From: an uncultured Eubacterium sp.
GTDB taxonomy: Bacteria; Bacillota; Clostridia; Lachnospirales; Lachnospiraceae
Direction of reading: 5' to 3'
Length of the DNA stretch: 45,733 bases
Assembly (NCBI GenBank): GCA_947564835.1
Contig: CANOET010000006.1
Coordinates: forward strand, 1 to 45,733
Position 1 is the first letter of the stretch. Every line of letters starts with the position of its first letter. Below, one piece after another: positions 42,621 through 45,733 of this stretch. A program made the translations under genes and the position numbers. The notes beneath the pieces were generated by a model, which made no database searches, had not been told where the DNA came from, and saw only the letters and a list, made by a program, of their open reading frames with translations.

Positions 42621-42700
42621 GGCAACAGTTCCATGGATTATCTGAACGGTTACCTCGCTGAGCAACAGTTCCATGGATTATCTGAACGGTTACCTCACTG
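42621..42700 (+). repeat. 40-bp tandem repeat, two copies, family B palindromes
   Basis: 42621-42660 and 42661-42700 differ at two positions. Each contains CAACAGTTCCATGGATTATC followed by TGAACGGTTACCTC, close to the palindrome at 25716-25750. They fill the gap between the two LCP genes and end 25 bp before the second start. Confidence 0.9.
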
Positions 42701-42725
42701 AAATGGAAAAGGGGGCGCATCGCAA

Positions 42726-43850
42726 TTGAGCAGTAACAAAAACAGCAAGAAAAAGAAACGCAAAAAACACAAGATTATCATTTTCATTGTGGAAATGATT
42801 CTGCTGCTGGTTTTGCTGGCAGTCCTGTTTCTCTGGACGAAATACCAAAAGATCGAGCACGTCGATAATATCGAGACACAGGATGTGGTCAATGAAGACC
42901 TGGGCCAGACAACCCAGCAGGTGCTGGAAGGATTTACGAATATTGCGGTATTTGGCCTGGACAATGAAAAAAGCGGCGTATTTACCTCCGGAAACAGCGA
43001 TATGATCATGATTGCGAGTATCAATAACGACACCAAAGAAGTTAAAGTCGTATCCGTATACCGTGACACGTATCTGAATGTCGGAACGATGGAAGACCGT
43101 TATTTCTGGAAAGCCAACTACGCATACAACCACGGCGGACCAGAGCAGGCCATGCGTATGCTGAACCAGAACCTGGATCTGGATATTGCAGATTATGTAG
43201 CCGTTGATTTTTATGCCGTATGCAAAGTGATAGACCTGCTCGGCGGCCTGGAGATCAACGTGGAAGAAGGGATGATGGAGGAGATCAACATCTACATTGC
43301 GGAGACAGCCGCATATACCGGGCTGGAGCCGCATCAGGTCGAGCATCCCGGCATGCAGCTGCTGGACGGCGTGCAGGCGACGGCATACTGCCGCCTGCGC
43401 CATGACGCGAATGATTTCCGCCGGGCGCAGAGGCAGCGGGAGGTGCTGTCGAAAATGATCGAAAAGACAAAATCATCCAACCTTTTTACCATTAATAAGA
43501 TTATCAACGCGGTGCTGGAGGACATCAGTACGGACCTGACCGAAATGCAGATGATTTCTATGGCATCGCAGCTGTTTAGCTATGAGCTGGCGGGGACGGC
43601 GGGATTTCCATTTGAATTATATACGTTTGATCAGACCAGGAAGTATATTGTGGCGCCTTGTGACCTGGAGAAAAATGTGCGGGAGCTGCATGCGTATTTA
43701 TTTGGGGAATATCAGTATACGCCGTCGAATACGGTGCAGGAGCTGAGCCGGGCGATTGCGGAGGATACCGGGAAAGGTGTCGGGGATGAGCAGGATACCG
43801 GGGTAGCTGAGGATCAGTATGTGGGAGATGGGCAGGAATCCCAGCATTAG
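42726..43850 (+). CDS. LytR-CpsA-Psr (LCP) family ligase 2
   Basis: 374 aa, TTG start at 42726 with AAAAGGGGGCGCATCGCAA before it. Same plan as the preceding gene: KKKKRKKHK, a membrane helix (IIIFIVEMILLLVLLAVLFL), NIAVFGLDNEKSG, NDTKEVKVVSVYRDTYLNVG, YVAVDFYAVCKVIDLLGGLE and FRRAQRQREVLSKMIEKTK. The two proteins are clearly paralogues by tandem duplication. Their divergence, including different C-terminal tails, suggests distinct substrates or partly redundant ligation. It is the last gene of the polysaccharide locus. Confidence 0.95.
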   Translation: MSSNKNSKKKKRKKHKIIIFIVEMILLLVLLAVLFLWTKYQKIEHVDNIETQDVVNEDLGQTTQQVLEGFTNIAVFGLDNEKSGVFTSGNSDMIMIASINNDTKEVKVVSVYRDTYLNVGTMEDRYFWKANYAYNHGGPEQAMRMLNQNLDLDIADYVAVDFYAVCKVIDLLGGLEINVEEGMMEEINIYIAETAAYTGLEPHQVEHPGMQLLDGVQATAYCRLRHDANDFRRAQRQREVLSKMIEKTKSSNLFTINKIINAVLEDISTDLTEMQMISMASQLFSYELAGTAGFPFELYTFDQTRKYIVAPCDLEKNVRELHAYLFGEYQYTPSNTVQELSRAIAEDTGKGVGDEQDTGVAEDQYVGDGQESQH

Positions 43851-43880
43851 AGAAAAACGAAGAGACCGTGAATCCTTTGA

Positions 43881-43909
43881 TTGACAAGCGGATATACTTT
43901 GTATATACT
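43881..43909 (+). promoter_or_regulatory. mazEF promoter
   Basis: TTGACA (43881-43886), exactly 17 bp, then TATACT (43904-43909): a near-perfect sigma-A promoter 46 bp before the antitoxin start. Confidence 0.85.
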
Positions 43910-43938
43910 AATATTAAGGGAATATCCATCGTATATAC
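43901..43938 (+). promoter_or_regulatory. paired GTATATAC operators over the mazEF promoter
   Basis: The 8-bp palindrome GTATATAC overlaps the -10 element (43901-43908) and recurs 30 bp downstream (43931-43938), about three helical turns away; a half-like GATATAC is at 43891. Such spacing fits binding by antitoxin dimers or a MazE-MazF complex that represses its own promoter. Confidence 0.55.
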
Positions 43939-43954
43939 ATGGAAGGAGATGCTT

Positions 43955-44260
43955 ATGGAACAAACAGCAGTACAAAATGGCGGAAAATATGTAATACAGA
44001 CAAACATCAGAAGGTGGGGAAATAGCCAGGGTATCAGACTATCAAAAGATCTATTAGCACAGATGAATTTACAAGAGAATGATACTGTAGGAATAAATGT
44101 TTACGATGGAAAGATGACGATTGAGAAAATCAATAAGCCGAAATACCTTAATTTAACAGAAAGGTTGGAAGCATTCTACGAAAGGCCAATTGAAGAAATT
44201 TATGTCGAAACTACGCAAGAGGTTGATGTAGGTGATCCGGTAGGGAGCGAGCAGTGGTAA
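43955..44260 (+). CDS. MazE-like antitoxin (AbrB/MazE swapped-hairpin domain)
   Basis: 101 aa from ATG 43955, with GGAAGGAGATGCTT before it; in-frame ATGs upstream lie in the promoter. After ~18 residues, IRRWGNSQGIRLSKDLLAQM and NLQENDTVGINVYDGKMTIE form the AbrB/MazE DNA-binding fold. The acidic C-terminus (ERPIEEIYVETTQEVDVGDP) is the usual toxin-neutralising tail. It would bind its own promoter and inhibit the toxin. It overlaps the toxin start by 7 bp. Confidence 0.88.
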   Translation: MEQTAVQNGGKYVIQTNIRRWGNSQGIRLSKDLLAQMNLQENDTVGINVYDGKMTIEKINKPKYLNLTERLEAFYERPIEEIYVETTQEVDVGDPVGSEQW

Positions 44261-44580
44261 CTTATAAACAAGGTGACATAATCATTATGAATTTTAACCC
44301 GCAAAAAGGTCATGAACAAAATGGAAGAAGGCCGGCACTTGTCTTGAGTAATGATATTTTAAATCATCATAGTTCATTATCATTTGTATGCCCGATAACG
44401 AATACCAACAAAAAGCATCCATTTCATATAGAACTGGATGAACGAACACAAACAACAGGCGTAATATTATGTGATCAGGCAGAAATGCTGGATGTTAGGG
44501 CCAAAGATGCCCAGTTTAAAGAAGAATGTCCAGAGGATTTATGGAATGAAGCAAAAGAACTGATCATTAGTTTTATGTAG
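44254..44580 (+). CDS. MazF/PemK-family mRNA interferase toxin
   Basis: 108 aa, GTG start at 44254 within the antitoxin's last codons; GGGAGCGAGCA acts as ribosome site. KQGDIIIMNFNPQKGHEQNG followed by RRPALVLSN is the signature of MazF endoribonucleases, with the conserved Arg of GRRPALV. FVCPITNTNKKHPFHIEL and TGVILCDQAEMLDVRAK complete the fold. It cuts mRNA when the antitoxin is degraded. The length is normal and no residue appears lost. The gene is followed by a terminator. Confidence 0.92.
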   Translation: MVTYKQGDIIIMNFNPQKGHEQNGRRPALVLSNDILNHHSSLSFVCPITNTNKKHPFHIELDERTQTTGVILCDQAEMLDVRAKDAQFKEECPEDLWNEAKELIISFM

Positions 44581-44593
44581 GCATAGAAAATCA

Positions 44594-44633
44594 GAAAAAG
44601 CATTTGGAGAAGAGAGATCCAGGTGCTTTTTTT
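44594..44633 (+). terminator. terminator after mazF
   Basis: AAAAAGCATTTGGA and TCCAGGTGCTTTTTTT form a stem with a small internal mismatch around a loop of GAAGAGAGA, ending in a T-run. Confidence 0.85.
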
Positions 44634-44705
44634 ATGACATGCGGATGATATAAATGTGTGGAAATGGATGCAAATGGGGAAACATTGGTTTGGATGAGTT
44701 GGAAA

Positions 44706-44735
44706 AGAAACACTTTTGATATTGTGTTGCGTTTT
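44706..44735 (+). repeat. 30-bp direct repeat, copy 1
   Basis: AGAAACACTTTTGATATTGT followed by GTTGCGTTTT recurs at 45614-45643 with a single T to C change. The two copies bracket the Uma2 gene and are each followed by family A-like sequence. Confidence 0.9.
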
Positions 44736-44762
44736 GGGGTTCCCGAAAGATCCTGGTTAGCC

Positions 44763-44844
44763 AGGGATGTGGCTATCCGGACGACACTGCGGGCTGTGGG
44801 CAGGGGATGTGGCCATCGCAGTCGTCCGGATAGCCACATTCCCT
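44763..44844. repeat. dispersed palindromic repeat, family A (copy 3)
   Basis: AGGGATGTGGCTATCCGGAC with GAC (44763-44785) pairs with GTCGTCCGGATAGCCACATT with CCCT (44821-44844), one extra T in the right arm. The reverse strand shares order and sequence with 17953-18005. Confidence 0.85.
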
Positions 44845-44907
44845 AAAAGAACTACCCATGATTCATGTGAAGTTTGGTGGTCTTTTAAATATATTCCTTT
44901 CGGGAGA

Positions 44908-45459
44908 TTATAGGGCAAGTTCCGCAAAGTCTATCCATAAATCATGATAGATATTGACCTTGATCTTGTCCTGGAACGTGTATGCTACAGTTTTAAATCT
45001 GTCTTTTTCCAAAAAATAAACATATACAGATTGATTGATCGGATTTGTAATCCAGTACTCTTTTACTCCGGCGGCTGCATACAGATTCAGCTTTCGAATA
45101 TAGTCATGGCTGGATGTGCTGGGAGAAATTATTTCGATAATCCAGTCCGGTGCCCCGGTACAGCCCCGGTCTGTCAGCTTGTTTTGGTCACAGATTATGC
45201 TAATATCTGGTTCCACCACGTTTCTGTCATTGTCCTCAAACAACTGAACGGCAAAGGGGGCTGGATATACTTTGCAGTTTCCTCGTTTCTGTTCGATATA
45301 ATCTGCGATTTTTTTGAACAGGAAGACAAGTATTTCCTGGTGTATTCTGCTGGGTGCTTCCATGTAATAGATCTGGCCGTCGATCAATTCGGCTCTGACG
45401 TTCTCTGGCAGGCTGTAGTAATCGTTGTCGGTATAGATATTTGCGAATGCTTCTGACAT
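44908..45459 (-). CDS. Uma2 family (DUF820) endonuclease-fold protein
   Basis: 183 aa on the minus strand. The start is the ATG at 45459 (AAAGGAGTACCC upstream); longer in-frame starts lack a ribosome site. ENVRAELIDGQIYYMEAPSR, VYPAPFAVQLFEDNDRNVVE and PDISIICDQNKLTDRGCTGA show the E...PD...(E/D)xK-like pattern of Uma2/DUF820, a restriction-endonuclease-like fold; PDWIIEIISPSTSSHDYIRK supplies the second acidic residue and Lys, and LNLYAAAGVKEYWITNPINQ the conserved YW. Function unknown for the family. It is the only minus-strand gene and stands alone between repeats, so it is probably mobile. Confidence 0.88.
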   Translation of the reverse strand: MSEAFANIYTDNDYYSLPENVRAELIDGQIYYMEAPSRIHQEILVFLFKKIADYIEQKRGNCKVYPAPFAVQLFEDNDRNVVEPDISIICDQNKLTDRGCTGAPDWIIEIISPSTSSHDYIRKLNLYAAAGVKEYWITNPINQSVYVYFLEKDRFKTVAYTFQDKIKVNIYHDLWIDFAELAL

Positions 45460-45733
45460 GGGTACTCCTTTCTGATGGGATGGTGGTTCTGTTAGCAGGT
45501 ATTTTGATTGTATCACATAGAAAATGAAAAAGTAAGTGAAACATGATAACTGGGCAATTTTGGATATAAAACAGGAATTACGGAGGATATTACGGCTAAG
45601 CAGCAGTCTGATCAGAAACACTTTTGACATTGTGTTGCGTTTTTTAGTGGCTATGCGGACGCCGGATGAGGGGGAAAGGGCCTGGCTTGCGGCTCCTATT
45701 CCAGAATGTTAAGAATCCCTAGGTATTCTGCAT
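45460..45733. other. region upstream of the Uma2 gene
   Basis: It holds the Uma2 ribosome site, the second 30-bp repeat (45614-45643) followed by GTGGCTATGCGGACG, which resembles the family A arm, and near the end CAGAAT...ATTCTG (45703-45731). No gene is seen; on the minus strand TACAAT near 45516 is a possible -10 for the Uma2 gene. Confidence 0.4.
45614..45643 (+). repeat. 30-bp direct repeat, copy 2
   Basis: 29 of 30 bases equal 44706-44735. GTGGCTATGCGGACG (45647-45661), similar to the family A arm GTGGCTATCCGGACG, follows it, so repeat and family A sequence travel together. Confidence 0.9.

Larger units (their letters stand above)
44634..44907. other. gap between mazF and the Uma2 gene, filled by repeats
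   Basis: No gene is supported. It holds the first 30-bp direct repeat (44706-44735) and a family A palindrome (44763-44844). An open frame across 44658-44846 exists only because the repeat lacks stops. Confidence 0.6.

Noticed and set aside
44658..44846. 62-codon ORF after mazF
   Set aside because: It lies across the direct repeat and the family A palindrome, starts without a ribosome site and encodes no recognisable sequence.

Overview
The window looks like a chromosome segment of a low-to-mid-GC, anaerobic, flagellated Firmicute of the Lachnospiraceae/Clostridia type. This is inferred from the gene order MreB/Mbl - FlhO-like - FlgG, the cdaA-cdaR-glmM cluster, a YvyF-type flagellar protein next to ComF, strong AAAGGAGG-type ribosome sites and a Bacillus/Clostridium-type SOS box. 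Nearly all genes read left to right; only a Uma2-type gene at the right edge is on the minus strand.

Region 1 (1-7300) is an AT-rich, decaying integrative element. At its left edge are the 3' end of an IS630-like transposase and a 53-codon piece of uvrB (109-267). The element then carries a 55-codon ORF, a PD-(D/E)XK nuclease-fold protein, a leader-peptide/terminator unit, a frameshifted MobC-like gene, several broken accessory ORFs, an excisionase-like HTH protein, an apparently intact tyrosine recombinase and a truncated second recombinase. It ends in an SOS box plus promoter and the first ~95 codons of the functional uvrB. The left uvrB piece stops at the same codon (Tyr-Tyr-Asp) where the full gene changes codon style. 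The best explanation is an element that integrates inside uvrB and replaces the displaced 5' end and promoter with its own copy.

Region 2 (7009-24867) is core chromosome: uvrB-uvrA (nucleotide excision repair), mreB/mbl with two flagellar rod/hook-type genes and a FlgJ-like rod-binding protein, recD2, comF, a YvyF-type flagellar protein, two uncharacterised membrane proteins, then cdaA-cdaR-glmM (c-di-AMP synthesis and its link to cell-wall precursor supply) and an HPr gene.

Region 3 (24869-43850) is a cell-surface polysaccharide locus. It has the four dTDP-L-rhamnose genes (rfbD, rfbB, rfbA, rfbC), three GT2 glycosyltransferases, a methyltransferase fused to a kinase-like domain, two polyprenyl-phosphate sugar-1-phosphate transferases (chain initiation), a Wzm/Wzt-like ABC exporter, two integral membrane proteins, a zinc-ribbon protein and two tandem LytR-CpsA-Psr ligases. 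Together they imply a rhamnose-containing glycan started on undecaprenyl phosphate, exported by the ABC transporter and attached to the wall by LCP enzymes.

Region 4 (43870-45733) holds a MazE/MazF-like toxin-antitoxin pair with a clear promoter and paired palindromic operators, then a Uma2-family gene between 30-bp direct repeats. At least two families of dispersed palindromic intergenic repeats occur in regions 2-4. No tRNA, rRNA or CRISPR array was seen.
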